Shown here piece by piece: positions 46,055-54,800 of a DNA stretch of 64,000 bases. Position 1 is the first letter of the stretch. Each line of letters begins with the position of its first letter. The DNA is taken from positions 1 through 64,000 of the forward strand of contig JANWYV010000004.1 of assembly GCA_025055075.1 (NCBI GenBank), read 5' to 3'. Origin of the DNA: Blastocatellia bacterium (lineage in GTDB: Bacteria; Acidobacteriota; Blastocatellia; HR10). The position numbers and the translations under genes are program-made. A model generated the notes under the pieces. That model did no database searches. It was not told where the DNA came from and was given only the letters and a program-made list of their open reading frames with translations.

Positions 46055-47191
46055 TCAGCCGCTCTCAAGCAATTCGCCAAGCAGATGCTCGAATTGCTCG
46101 ACCATCCGACGCGCTTCGAAATATGCGCGCACGCGGCGCTCGGCCGCTCGCCCCATGGCGCGTCGTCGCTCGGCATCTCCGAGGAGCGCGCAGATGGCCT
46201 CGGCCAGTGCGCTCGGATCGGCGGGTGGGACGAGCCACCCCGTTTCTCCCGAGACGACGATCTCTCGCGCACCGCCGAGGTTCGTGGCGATCACCGGCCG
46301 CCCCGCGGCCATCGCTTCGCATAAGATGAGACCGAACGATTCCGGTCGCGTCGCCGCATGCACGAGGAGATCGCTCGCTGCGAGCACCTCCGGGATCTCA
46401 CGCCGGAAGCCGGCGAACACGACCCGCGCACCGAGGCCTAAAGTCACGGTCAAGGCACGCAAAGCCGTGCCATAGCCGGAGGACGCTCCTTTCATCTCCT
46501 CTCCCACAATCAGGAATCCCACATCCGGCATACGCTCGCTGACCAATTGCGCGGCGCGGAGGAAGAAGTCGTATCCTTTTCCCGGCTCCAATCGGCCAAC
46601 GGCGCTGACCAGATGACGAAATCGTCCCAAGTTCAGCTCTTCTCTCAGTCGCGCGAGCCGCTGCGGATCGGGGGACCGAAACCGCTCAACATCTACCCCG
46701 GGATGGATCACCCGCAACGGCGTTCGCTGCGCTCCGAACGCTCGACGATGCGCGTCAGCGGCGAAATGCGAACTCGTCACGACGACGCGAGCCGGAACGC
46801 GCACGGCGATGCGATCCACGAGATGACGCGATGAGGCGATCCCGTGCTGCCACCAGAGAGCGGGAACGCGTGCGAGCCAGGCCGCGACACCGCCATAGAG
46901 ATGGCCATATCCGTGCGAGCTGACGACAAGCCGCGCGCGCCATTTCTGTAGCCGTTCCCGAAGCGCGCGGATCGTGCCTCCATAATTGAGAGGATCGCGC
47001 AACCGGGTGATCGGTTGCCGATGCACGAAGACTCCTTGCTCTTCGACCTCTCGCACGAACGGCCCATCTCTCAGGAAAACGACGCGAGGGGTGAAACATC
47101 GCCGATCGAGTCCGCGGAAGATCTCGAAGAACACCGACTCAGCTCCCCCCCACTCACCGATGGGCAACACGAAGACGACGCTCGGCGACAT
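46055..47191 (-). CDS. GT4 glycosyltransferase, first gene of the polysaccharide operon
   Basis: A 378-aa GT-B enzyme: FVLPIGEWGGAESVFFEIFRGL acceptor loop, VVVTSSHFAADAHRRAFG, VSAVGRLEPGKGYDFFLRAAQL donor strand and ESFGLILCEAMAAGRPVIATN loop. It starts 6 bp after the M50B-like protease gene and is followed by 174 bp of untranslated sequence before the polymerase gene, the only real gap in this operon. Confidence 0.88.
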   Translation of the reverse strand: MSPSVVFVLPIGEWGGAESVFFEIFRGLDRRCFTPRVVFLRDGPFVREVEEQGVFVHRQPITRLRDPLNYGGTIRALRERLQKWRARLVVSSHGYGHLYGGVAAWLARVPALWWQHGIASSRHLVDRIAVRVPARVVVTSSHFAADAHRRAFGAQRTPLRVIHPGVDVERFRSPDPQRLARLREELNLGRFRHLVSAVGRLEPGKGYDFFLRAAQLVSERMPDVGFLIVGEEMKGASSGYGTALRALTVTLGLGARVVFAGFRREIPEVLAASDLLVHAATRPESFGLILCEAMAAGRPVIATNLGGAREIVVSGETGWLVPPADPSALAEAICALLGDAERRRAMGRAAERRVRAYFEARRMVEQFEHLLGELLESG

Positions 47192-47197
47192 CTTCCC

Positions 47198-47845
47198 TCA
47201 GCGCCCCGCCCGACCATATCGTCGGAGGACGACGACGAGAATGCCGATCGAGAGGCCGCTCCAAAGCAGCGCCCACACGAGGGCCGGAATTCGAGTCAAC
47301 TCTTGCATGGCGAGGGCGTCGGTCGGCACTTCCGTCGCCGAGAGGAGGAAAAGGTGCTTCAGATCGAAGAGCGCGTTCAAACAACTCTGCACGGCCAGAA
47401 ATCCGACGAGGAATTGCGCGATACGGAGCGACGCGATCCCAGCAGCGAAGCTCAGCAGTATGCTCCATGCCGCGCCGACGAGGAATCCGAAGCTCAGGAT
47501 TGGACGAATGAAAGCGAGCGTCATCACCGCCATCAGAAGAGCCGTCGCCCAAAGAGCGATCTGGGCGCGACGGGGTCGCCGGCACCACGCCAAGAGCGCG
47601 CTGCCATAGAGCATCGCCCCGACATATCCGGCGCTGGAGATGAGCGGCGCTAGACCTCCGCGCGTGGCCGTCACTCCGCTGCCATCCGGACGGATGTGCA
47701 TGTACACCACGCTGCCTCCGGTCGCCAAAGCGGCCAGCGCGTGCGCCGCCTCGTGCACGATCGTCACAAAGAGTCGGATGGGATACACGATGACTTCCGC
47801 AAAGGGCACGAACCACAAGGCTACGGTCGCGCCCGACGCCAGCAT
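47198..47845 (-). CDS. M50B-like membrane zinc metalloprotease
   Basis: A hydrophobic protein of about 215 aa with HEAAHALAAL (HExxH zinc motif) placed at the end of the first helical region and around six TM segments, matching the Peptidase_M50B-like family. The following GGSVVYMHIRPDGSGV segment is the loop typical of the family. Start choice is uncertain: ATG 47845 gives the usual short N-terminus, while GTGs at 47872 and 47884 or an ATG at 47974 would extend it; a TATAAT at 47895-47900 argues against the longest form. Substrate unknown. Confidence 0.75.
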   Translation of the reverse strand: MLASGATVALWFVPFAEVIVYPIRLFVTIVHEAAHALAALATGGSVVYMHIRPDGSGVTATRGGLAPLISSAGYVGAMLYGSALLAWCRRPRRAQIALWATALLMAVMTLAFIRPILSFGFLVGAAWSILLSFAAGIASLRIAQFLVGFLAVQSCLNALFDLKHLFLLSATEVPTDALAMQELTRIPALVWALLWSGLSIGILVVVLRRYGRAGR

Positions 47846-47934
47846 GAGCACGCGCACACCATCGCTCGCCACTCGTCGCGCCACGACGCGACGAATTATA
47901 GCATTGGCGCTTGCGTGCGAGAGCGAGGGGAAGA

Positions 47935-47964
47935 TTGCTTCTCCACGGCCGCCTGAAGTAAAAT
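47935..47964 (+). promoter_or_regulatory. Predicted promoter for doxX
   Basis: TTGCTT and TAAAAT with an 18-bp spacer, ending 42 bases before the doxX ATG. It is divergent from a minus-strand TATAAT at 47895-47900. Confidence 0.45.
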
Positions 47965-48006
47965 GGGGCCGCATCGGTTGGAAAAAACCGGGGGTGAGGA
48001 GGAGTT

Positions 48007-48423
48007 ATGCTGGCTCAAGGCCTCTCGCGATATAGCGAATGGTCGGCGCTTTTCCTCCGCATCGCTGTGGGAGTAATCTTCATCGCTCACGGCCGGCAGA
48101 AGCTCTTTGGTGGGCTCACGGGGTTCGGGCAATATTTGGAATCGCTCGGCGTCCCGCTTCCCAATATCTCCGCCCTCGTCGTCGCCCTCGTCGAATTCCT
48201 AGGAGGAATCGCTCTGCTCATTGGTCTCTTCACGCGCTGGGCAGCTCTTCTGCTCGCGATCAACATGCTCATGGCCATCTTGCTCGTCCATCTGCAGCAC
48301 GGGTTGACGGGGCCAGGTGGTTTCGAGTTCCCATTGGCGCTCTTGGCCGCGACGATTTCACTACTGCTCACCGGTCCGCAGCGGCTCTCCGTCGAGCGCG
48401 GCCTGTTCAAACGCGAATTTTGA
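48007..48423 (+). CDS. DoxX family membrane protein
   Basis: A 138-aa protein with four TM helices. FLRIAVGVIFIAHGRQKLFGG (residues about 16-36) is the DoxX signature, and LVEFLGGIALLIGLFTRWAAL is the conserved second pair. DoxX-like proteins are linked to quinone or thiosulfate oxidation and oxidative-stress complexes in other bacteria, but many remain undefined. GAGGAGGAG precedes the ATG. The enoyl-CoA hydratase gene follows after 15 bp. Confidence 0.9.
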   Translation: MLAQGLSRYSEWSALFLRIAVGVIFIAHGRQKLFGGLTGFGQYLESLGVPLPNISALVVALVEFLGGIALLIGLFTRWAALLLAINMLMAILLVHLQHGLTGPGGFEFPLALLAATISLLLTGPQRLSVERGLFKREF

Positions 48424-48438
48424 AGGGGGAAGAGCACG

Positions 48439-49203
48439 ATGTTTGAACCGACGGTCCTCGTCGAACGCGCGGGCTCCGTACTGAAGCTCACTTTGAATCG
48501 GCCGCCGCTCAATATCCTCAATATCCCCATGCTGCAGGAACTCAATCGAGCGCTCGAACAGGTGAACGCGGGCGTCCGCCTCGTACTTCTGCAGAGCGGG
48601 ATCGAGCGGGCGTTCTCCGCTGGCGCAGACGTGAGCGATCACGTGCCGGAGCGTGTCGAGCAGATGCTCGCGGAGCTGCATCGCGCGATCGTTCGACTCC
48701 TGGAGCTGGAGGCCCTTTCGATCGCCGTCGTTCGTGGGCATTGCCTGGGGGGAGGGATGGAACTCGCCATCAGTTGCGACTTCGTGCTCGCGGGCGAGGG
48801 CGCGCGCTTCGGGCAGCCGGAGATTCAACTCGGCTGTTTCCCGCCGGTCGCCGCCGTGCTGCTCCCGCAACTCATAGGGCCACGCCGCGCGGCGGAGGTG
48901 ATCCTAACGGGCAGAACGTTTTCGGCGCGCGATGCGGAAGCGATGGGCTTGATCACGCGCGCTGTCCCAGATGAAGAGCTGGCGACGGCAGTCGAAGCAC
49001 TCCTCGATGATCTCTTGCGGAAGAGTCCAATCGCGCTCACCTTCGCGAAACGAGCGCTCCGCTATGGACGATCGCTCGATCCGCGGACAGCGCTGCGCGC
49101 CGTTGAACGCCTGTATTTGGACGAGCTGATGGCGACCGAAGATGCGCGCGAAGGCATTCGCGCCTTTCTGGAGAAACGAGAGCCGGTGTGGACTGGACGA
49201 TGA
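48439..49203 (+). CDS. Enoyl-CoA hydratase/isomerase family protein
   Basis: A 254-aa crotonase-fold enzyme. The oxyanion-hole segments are AFSAGADVSDH (about residues 55-65) and GHCLGGGMELAISCD (about 100-114), the latter containing the first catalytic Glu. FGQPEIQLGCFPPVAAVLLP has the second Glu and, with its FPP run, resembles cyclohexa-1,5-diene-1-carbonyl-CoA hydratases more than fatty-acid crotonases, which have GxxPGxGGT there. This hints at aromatic or alicyclic acyl-CoA metabolism, but the neighbours do not confirm it. Confidence 0.87.
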   Translation: MFEPTVLVERAGSVLKLTLNRPPLNILNIPMLQELNRALEQVNAGVRLVLLQSGIERAFSAGADVSDHVPERVEQMLAELHRAIVRLLELEALSIAVVRGHCLGGGMELAISCDFVLAGEGARFGQPEIQLGCFPPVAAVLLPQLIGPRRAAEVILTGRTFSARDAEAMGLITRAVPDEELATAVEALLDDLLRKSPIALTFAKRALRYGRSLDPRTALRAVERLYLDELMATEDAREGIRAFLEKREPVWTGR

Positions 49204-49252
49204 GTCTCGGAGGAGCGCGGATGACGAGATCTCTTCGCGGAGGGGACAAGGC

Positions 49253-51031
49253 ATGAACATCGGCGCGTTGATGGGACTGTCGCTCTTGGCCTTGCTCGGA
49301 GGGTACTTCCTCTACGGGCGGTTCGTGGCGCGATGGGCAGGGATAGATCCGCGGCGTCCGACACCAGCGATGAGCATCAATGATGGCGTGGATTTCGTCC
49401 CCACGCGGGCGCCAGTTCTCTTCGGTCATCACTTTGCCTCCATCGCGGCGGCCGGACCGATCGTGGGACCGACGCTCGCTGTCATGTATGGGTTCCTCCC
49501 CGCTTGGCTCTGGATCATCATCGGGGTGATCTTCATCGGCGCCGTCCATGATTTCATCGCGCTTTTTGTGAGCGTGCGCGAAGGTGGGCGTTCGGTCGCC
49601 GAAGTCGCTCGACGAACTCTTGGAAAGGAGGGATTCGTTTTCTTCGCCGCCTTCGCTATCTTGCTCTGCATTCTCGTCGCGGCGGCGTTCCTGCAATTGA
49701 CGGCGGTGGCGCTGACCTCTCTATATCCCGCGCGCGAACTGGGACTGGGATCCGAACAAACGCTCATCAAGACGACGGTGAAGGACGGCATCGTTTATGC
49801 GAAGATCGGCGGCATCGCTTCGACCTCTGTCGTCATTATCACGGCTCTCGCACCGGTGGTGGGATGGTTGCTCTACAAGCGGCGCGTGCGCACCCGCTGG
49901 ATGAGCGTATTGGCGCTGCTGATCTGCGCCCTCTCGGTCTGGGTCGGACTTCAGGCTCCGATCACCCTTTCGCCGACGACGTGGATGCTCATCATCTGCG
50001 GCTATGTCTTCGTGGCCGCGTGGATCCCCGTCTGGCTCGTGTTGCAGCCCCGCGATTTCGTGAACGTGCATTTGCTGTACATCGGATTGGCGGCGATGGT
50101 CATCGGCGTGATCGGCGGCGGGTGGCACGGAGTGACGATGAACGCGCCGGTCGTGCATCTGACGAGCGAGAGCACGGCGGCTTTAGGCTGGGCGTGGCCT
50201 TTCCTCTTCGTGACCATCGCCTGCGGCGCGTGCTCGGGAGCACACGCCCTGATCGCTGGAGGAACGACCTGTAAGCAATTGGCTTCGGAAAAAGACGCGC
50301 CGATCATCGGCTATGGAGGGATGCTGTTAGAGGCCCTGCTAGGGATCTGCGTGACGCTCATCATCCTGGGAGCACTGAGTTTCGACGAATACAAGACGCT
50401 GGTATGGCCGATGGATGAATCCGGGCGCGTGAAAGCGGGAAATGCTCCGCTGGCCTTCGCCGTCGCCGTCGGGAAGATGCTCCACGTGGGATTGGAGATT
50501 CCGGCGATCTACGGGACGATCTTCGGGATCTTGATGCTCGAAGGCTTCCTGCTGACGACTGTGGATACGCTCGTCCGCTTGACGCGCTATCTCCTCGAAG
50601 AGCTCTGGACAGCCGTCTTCTCAGCTCCGCCGGCCTTTTTGCGCAACCGAGTGATAAACTCACTGATCGCGCTGAGCGGAATTGCCTCGTTGACGTTCAC
50701 GAACGCCTATCAAGCGATTTGGCCCGTCTTCGGATCGGCGAATCAATTGCTCGCCGCGCTGACGCTCCTCACGGCGACCGCTTGGCTCTTCAAACATGCT
50801 CGGAAGGTCTGGTTCACCGCACTTCCGGCGGTCTTCATGATCGCGACGACGATGACCTCGCTCGCGTTGCTGTTGCCGCGACACGCCCGCACCGGGAACT
50901 GGACGCTCGCGGGAACGGACGCCCTGCTTCTCATCCTGGCATTCGGTATGCTCGTTGTCATCTGGCGATATTTCCGCTGGCGCGCGCCCTCGGCGCGTCT
51001 CGAAGCTCCAGCGCCGGCCTATGATCCATGA
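49253..51031 (+). CDS. cstA: Carbon starvation protein A (CstA family transporter)
   Basis: A 592-aa polytopic membrane protein, about 15 or more TM helices, of the CstA/BtsT family that imports peptides or pyruvate in nutrient-limited cells. Hallmarks are GVDFVPTRAPVLFGHHFASIAAAGPIVGPTLA (two adjoining blocks near residues 48-80), GAVHDFIALFVSVREGG, CGACSGAHALIAGGTTCKQLASEKDA and the FGSANQLLAALTL segment. It is shorter than E. coli CstA (about 700 aa) at the C-terminus. ATG 49253 follows GGAGGGG. Confidence 0.93.
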   Translation: MNIGALMGLSLLALLGGYFLYGRFVARWAGIDPRRPTPAMSINDGVDFVPTRAPVLFGHHFASIAAAGPIVGPTLAVMYGFLPAWLWIIIGVIFIGAVHDFIALFVSVREGGRSVAEVARRTLGKEGFVFFAAFAILLCILVAAAFLQLTAVALTSLYPARELGLGSEQTLIKTTVKDGIVYAKIGGIASTSVVIITALAPVVGWLLYKRRVRTRWMSVLALLICALSVWVGLQAPITLSPTTWMLIICGYVFVAAWIPVWLVLQPRDFVNVHLLYIGLAAMVIGVIGGGWHGVTMNAPVVHLTSESTAALGWAWPFLFVTIACGACSGAHALIAGGTTCKQLASEKDAPIIGYGGMLLEALLGICVTLIILGALSFDEYKTLVWPMDESGRVKAGNAPLAFAVAVGKMLHVGLEIPAIYGTIFGILMLEGFLLTTVDTLVRLTRYLLEELWTAVFSAPPAFLRNRVINSLIALSGIASLTFTNAYQAIWPVFGSANQLLAALTLLTATAWLFKHARKVWFTALPAVFMIATTMTSLALLLPRHARTGNWTLAGTDALLLILAFGMLVVIWRYFRWRAPSARLEAPAPAYDP

Positions 51032-51057
51032 ACGCCGCATCCGGCAAGGAGGGAACG

Positions 51058-52182
51058 ATGCCCAAAGCCGTCTTTCTCTACAGCGAAGAATTCGCCCGCT
51101 ACGACTACGGACTCACGCATCCACTGAAGATGCGGCGATTGCGCCTCGTCTACGAATTGCTCGCGGCCTATGGCGTCTTCGAGGATCCGGACGTGGCGCT
51201 CATTGAGCCGAAGCCAGCCACCGAAGAGGATGCGCGCTCCTTCCACACGGAGGATTACTTGGCCGTCCTTCGCGCTTTGGAACAAGGAATCTACCCGAGC
51301 AATCCCTATGCTTATGGCCTGGGGCCGGGCGACAATCCGATCTTCCCCGGCTTGTATCGCCTGGCGCTACTGATCACAGGCTCATCGCTGGAGGCCGCGC
51401 GGCTCGTGGAGGCGCGGGAGACGCCTGTTGCCTTCAGCGTCGCCGGCGGTCTGCATCATGCACTGCCCAATCGAGCGTCGGGCTTTTGTTATCTCGACGA
51501 TCCTGTCATCGCGATCAAGTGGTTGCTCAAGCGCGGCCATCGCGTCGTTTACGTGGACATTGATGCGCATCACGGCGACGGCGTGCAGTTGGCCTTTTAC
51601 GATACCGATCAGGTGCTCACCATCTCGCTGCACGAGGATGGTCGTTTCCTCTTCCCCGGGACCGGATTCGTCGAAGAATTGGGAAGGGACGCCGGGTACG
51701 GCTATTCGGTGAACATCCCGCTCTATCCGGGGACGGACGATGAAACCTACGTCTGGGCCTTTGAAGAGATCGTCCCGCCGCTCATCGCCCTCTATCGGCC
51801 AGACATCCTGGTCACGCAACTTGGCGTGGACAGCTTCGCGACCGATCCGCTGACGGATTTGCGGTTGACGACGCACGGATACGCCCGCGTCGTCCGACGA
51901 TTGAAGAGCTTTGGTCTGCCCTGGGTCGCGCTCGGGGGTGGAGGTTATAACCTTTCCAACGTCGCGCGCGCATGGACGCTTGCGTTTGCCATTATGTGCG
52001 GGATCGAATTGCCCGATGAGATTCCGCCGACTGGTCGCGAGGCATTGCGCCGCGAAGGACTGGACGTGCATCGCCTCCACGATCCGGAGCCGACGAGGTG
52101 CACCGATTCGCGCGTGCGCGAACACGCGGAGAAGAGCGTGCGATACATTCAGCAGCATGTTCTCGCACGATTGACCGCATAG
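51058..52182 (+). CDS. Histone deacetylase family protein (AcuC-like)
   Basis: A 374-aa arginase-fold zinc amidohydrolase. Expected residues are present: the His-His pair in GGLHHALPNRASGFCYLDD, zinc ligands in VDIDAHHGDGVQ and GVDSFATDPL, and the catalytic Tyr in GGGGYNLSNVARAW. AcuC homologues deacetylate acetyl-CoA synthetase or, in others, acetylpolyamines. ATG 51058 with AAGGAGGG is preferred over ATG 51028, which would overlap the cstA stop. Being next to cstA suggests a link to carbon-limited acetate or peptide use, as inference. Confidence 0.9.
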   Translation: MPKAVFLYSEEFARYDYGLTHPLKMRRLRLVYELLAAYGVFEDPDVALIEPKPATEEDARSFHTEDYLAVLRALEQGIYPSNPYAYGLGPGDNPIFPGLYRLALLITGSSLEAARLVEARETPVAFSVAGGLHHALPNRASGFCYLDDPVIAIKWLLKRGHRVVYVDIDAHHGDGVQLAFYDTDQVLTISLHEDGRFLFPGTGFVEELGRDAGYGYSVNIPLYPGTDDETYVWAFEEIVPPLIALYRPDILVTQLGVDSFATDPLTDLRLTTHGYARVVRRLKSFGLPWVALGGGGYNLSNVARAWTLAFAIMCGIELPDEIPPTGREALRREGLDVHRLHDPEPTRCTDSRVREHAEKSVRYIQQHVLARLTA

Positions 52183-52187
52183 CCGTG

Positions 52188-54722
52188 ATGAAGTGCTCGT
52201 CCCTCTTCTGGACCTCTGCGCTTCGGACGCTGCGAGGAACAGGGTTCGTTCTCCTTTCGCTCTTTTGCCTGTGGGCTTCGGCATGGGGGAGAGAACGCCC
52301 TTCCTTCTCCCAAACGCATCTGAGCGTCGCCGTCGTGGATGAGAACGGCCGACCAATCCCGGGGGCGCGCGTGGTACTTGAGCGGGGGGACGGGAGCATC
52401 ATTCGTGAAGCGGAGACCGATTCGGTAGGACGATTCACCTTCTCCGATCTCGCGGCCGGAATGTACCGCCTCCGCGTTGAGAAAGAGCGCTTTTATGTCA
52501 TCACGGTGCCGGATGTTCGTCTTCCCGAGAACGCCGCCGTGGAGATCGTCTTGCCGCGGCAGCAGGAGTTCGTCGAAGTCGTCGAGGTGACGCCTTCCCC
52601 CTCGACGCTCGATCCATGGCGAACGACCGCGCGCGCGGAGTTGAGCGCCCTGGAGATCACCATGCTTCCGACGCCCGTCATGCGCGATCTGCGCTATTCG
52701 CTCGCCCTGCTCCCGAACGTCGTCCAGGATGCCTTCGGAAATCTCCACATCGCGGGCTCGGCCGAAACGCAAACTCTCGCGACGCTCGATGGTTTCACGG
52801 TCACGCATCCGATGACGGGACGCTTCGACGCGCGCGTGAGCGTAGATGCCATCGGCGAGGCTCAAATCCACAGCAGCCGATACTCGGCCGAATATGGGAG
52901 AGGCTCTGGTGGCGTGCTCGCTCTCTCCACGTTGATGGGGGACGATCGGTTCCGCTTCTCGGCCACCGATTTCATCCCCTCCGTCCAAAAGCGCAAGGGG
53001 ATTCACGTGGATGGCTGGACGCCGCGGGTGACTTTTTCGGGACCACTTCGAAAGAAGCGAGCGTGGTTTTATAACGCCTTCGAGGGAGAATACGATGTCG
53101 CCATCGTCGAGGAGCTGCCACATGACGCCGATCGCAACCATGTCTGGCGATGGAGTGACCTCGCAAAGGTGCAGGCGAATCTCACCTCGACGCACTTGCT
53201 GACGTTCACGGTTCTCCTCAATCGCTTCCGCTCGCCCTATGACGGACTCTCGCGCTTCATCCCGCGCGAGGCGACGCGCCGCCTCACTCACGAGGTCGAT
53301 CTCCTCACGCTGAAAGGGCAGATCTATCGGCCCAACGGTCTCTCTCTCGAATACGGCGTGGGCGCGATGTACTTTCGCCACTCTGAACGTCCGTGGGGAG
53401 ACGCACCGTATCTCCTCTTCCCTGAAGGCCCGCGCGGCAACTTCTTCCGAATGCGAGAGAGCCGAGCGCACCGTTGGCAGGGGATCGTGAATCTCACACT
53501 CCCCTCCTTCCACAGACGCTGGCGACACGAAGTGAAGCTCGGCGTGGAGTGGCATCACCTCGGGGCGCGGGAGCATGCGCAGCGCCGCCCCATCGTCATC
53601 TTTCGACACGATGGGACGCGGGTGCGAACGGTACAGTTCAATACGCCCATTGACGCACGAATGACGAATATCGAGGTGGGACTCTATGGGCAGGATCGGT
53701 GGTTCCTCTCTCCGCGGGGAGTGCTCGAAATCGGTCTTCGGTTCGATTGGGATTCCGCTCTCGGCGCAACGCGATGGTCGCCGCGCGCGACGGCGAGCTA
53801 TCTGCTCACTGCTGATCGGCGGACCAAACTCGTCGGAGGGATCGGCCTCTTTCATGACGCCACGAATTTAGAGCTCCTGCTGCGTCCTCTGGCCGGACGA
53901 CGATGGGATGTCTGGCATGAGGCCGAAGACCGCCTGGGGAAATCCACGGAGACCGTCTTTCGAGCGGATGCTCGTGCTCTCGCTCCATCGGGCGCGCTGA
54001 TTTGGAGCCTCGGCATCGAGCGACAGATCTCGACGGGGCTCTTCCTCTCCTTCGAGTTCTTGCAAAAGCGGGGATTTCGCGGATGGGCTTACGTCCCGAT
54101 GACCGAGAACGCCGTGATCTCACCAGGGCGTGAGATGAGATCTCCCCTCGATCTCTCGACGACGAACGTTCGCCTCATCGAGCTTCGCGATGTGAAGCGA
54201 GATCGCTACGATGCGCTTCACGGAGCGCTCCGATGGAACCTGTGGGAATCCGCCACACTCTTCGCCTCCTACGCGCGTTCGCGCGCCCGTTCCAACGCGG
54301 TGCTCGATTTCACCCCGGAGACGCTCATACTCGGCCCGCAAGCGGATGGACCGTTGTCGTGGGATACGCCGAATCGTTTCCTCCTTTGGGGATGGATGCC
54401 GCTGCCCAAGCGCTTCGCTCTCGCATGCGCGTTGGAATGGCGCGATGGCTATCCGTTCATCGTCGTCAACGAGGAGCAGCGACTCGTGGAGCCGCCGAAC
54501 CGACGACGGCTTCCCACGTATTTCTCCCTCAACCTTCACGTCGAGCGGCGATTTCAGCTCTTCGGCTTGCAGTGGGCCCTACGCGCCGGCGTCAATAATG
54601 TGACGAATCATCCCAACGCTTCGACCGTGAACAACAACGTGGATTCGCCGCAATTCCTCGCTCTCGGAGGACTCCAACGCCGCGCGTTCGTCGGGCGCCT
54701 CCGGCTCCTGGGGCGGAAGTGA
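52188..54722 (+). CDS. Oar-like TonB-dependent outer-membrane receptor
   Basis: An 844-aa protein: signal peptide (residues 1-34), a carboxypeptidase-regulatory-like beta sandwich (about 45-125; VDENGRPIPGARVVLE, GMYRLRVEKERF), a plug-like domain (about 140-260; LALLPNVVQDAFGNLHIAG, SAEYGRGSGGVLALST) and a beta-barrel. The barrel ends in GGLQRRAFVGRLRLLGRK with no terminal aromatic residue, unusual for outer-membrane proteins. It is shorter than classical Oar proteins (about 1000 aa or more). The ligand is unknown; such receptors are abundant in Acidobacteriota. Confidence 0.88.
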   Translation: MKCSSLFWTSALRTLRGTGFVLLSLFCLWASAWGRERPSFSQTHLSVAVVDENGRPIPGARVVLERGDGSIIREAETDSVGRFTFSDLAAGMYRLRVEKERFYVITVPDVRLPENAAVEIVLPRQQEFVEVVEVTPSPSTLDPWRTTARAELSALEITMLPTPVMRDLRYSLALLPNVVQDAFGNLHIAGSAETQTLATLDGFTVTHPMTGRFDARVSVDAIGEAQIHSSRYSAEYGRGSGGVLALSTLMGDDRFRFSATDFIPSVQKRKGIHVDGWTPRVTFSGPLRKKRAWFYNAFEGEYDVAIVEELPHDADRNHVWRWSDLAKVQANLTSTHLLTFTVLLNRFRSPYDGLSRFIPREATRRLTHEVDLLTLKGQIYRPNGLSLEYGVGAMYFRHSERPWGDAPYLLFPEGPRGNFFRMRESRAHRWQGIVNLTLPSFHRRWRHEVKLGVEWHHLGAREHAQRRPIVIFRHDGTRVRTVQFNTPIDARMTNIEVGLYGQDRWFLSPRGVLEIGLRFDWDSALGATRWSPRATASYLLTADRRTKLVGGIGLFHDATNLELLLRPLAGRRWDVWHEAEDRLGKSTETVFRADARALAPSGALIWSLGIERQISTGLFLSFEFLQKRGFRGWAYVPMTENAVISPGREMRSPLDLSTTNVRLIELRDVKRDRYDALHGALRWNLWESATLFASYARSRARSNAVLDFTPETLILGPQADGPLSWDTPNRFLLWGWMPLPKRFALACALEWRDGYPFIVVNEEQRLVEPPNRRRLPTYFSLNLHVERRFQLFGLQWALRAGVNNVTNHPNASTVNNNVDSPQFLALGGLQRRAFVGRLRLLGRK

Positions 54723-54744
54723 AGATCGCCGATCCCCCCTCTCC

Positions 54745-54774
54745 TTGACGCTCCCCGCCAGGCGCTCCTATACT
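54745..54774 (+). promoter_or_regulatory. Promoter for dnaJ
   Basis: TTGACG and TATACT with an 18-bp spacer, ending 27 bases before the ATG. The leader contains a small inverted repeat, CTCGG / CCGAG, about 54777-54796; it does not match the CIRCE heat-shock operator. Confidence 0.65.
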
Positions 54775-54800
54775 CCATCTCGGAAACACGAACCGAGACG

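Noticed and set aside
52149-53855. Minus-strand open frame of about 570 codons opposite the TonB-dependent receptor
   Set aside because: Antisense to a gene with a signal peptide and recognisable domains; low-complexity composition and no start signal.
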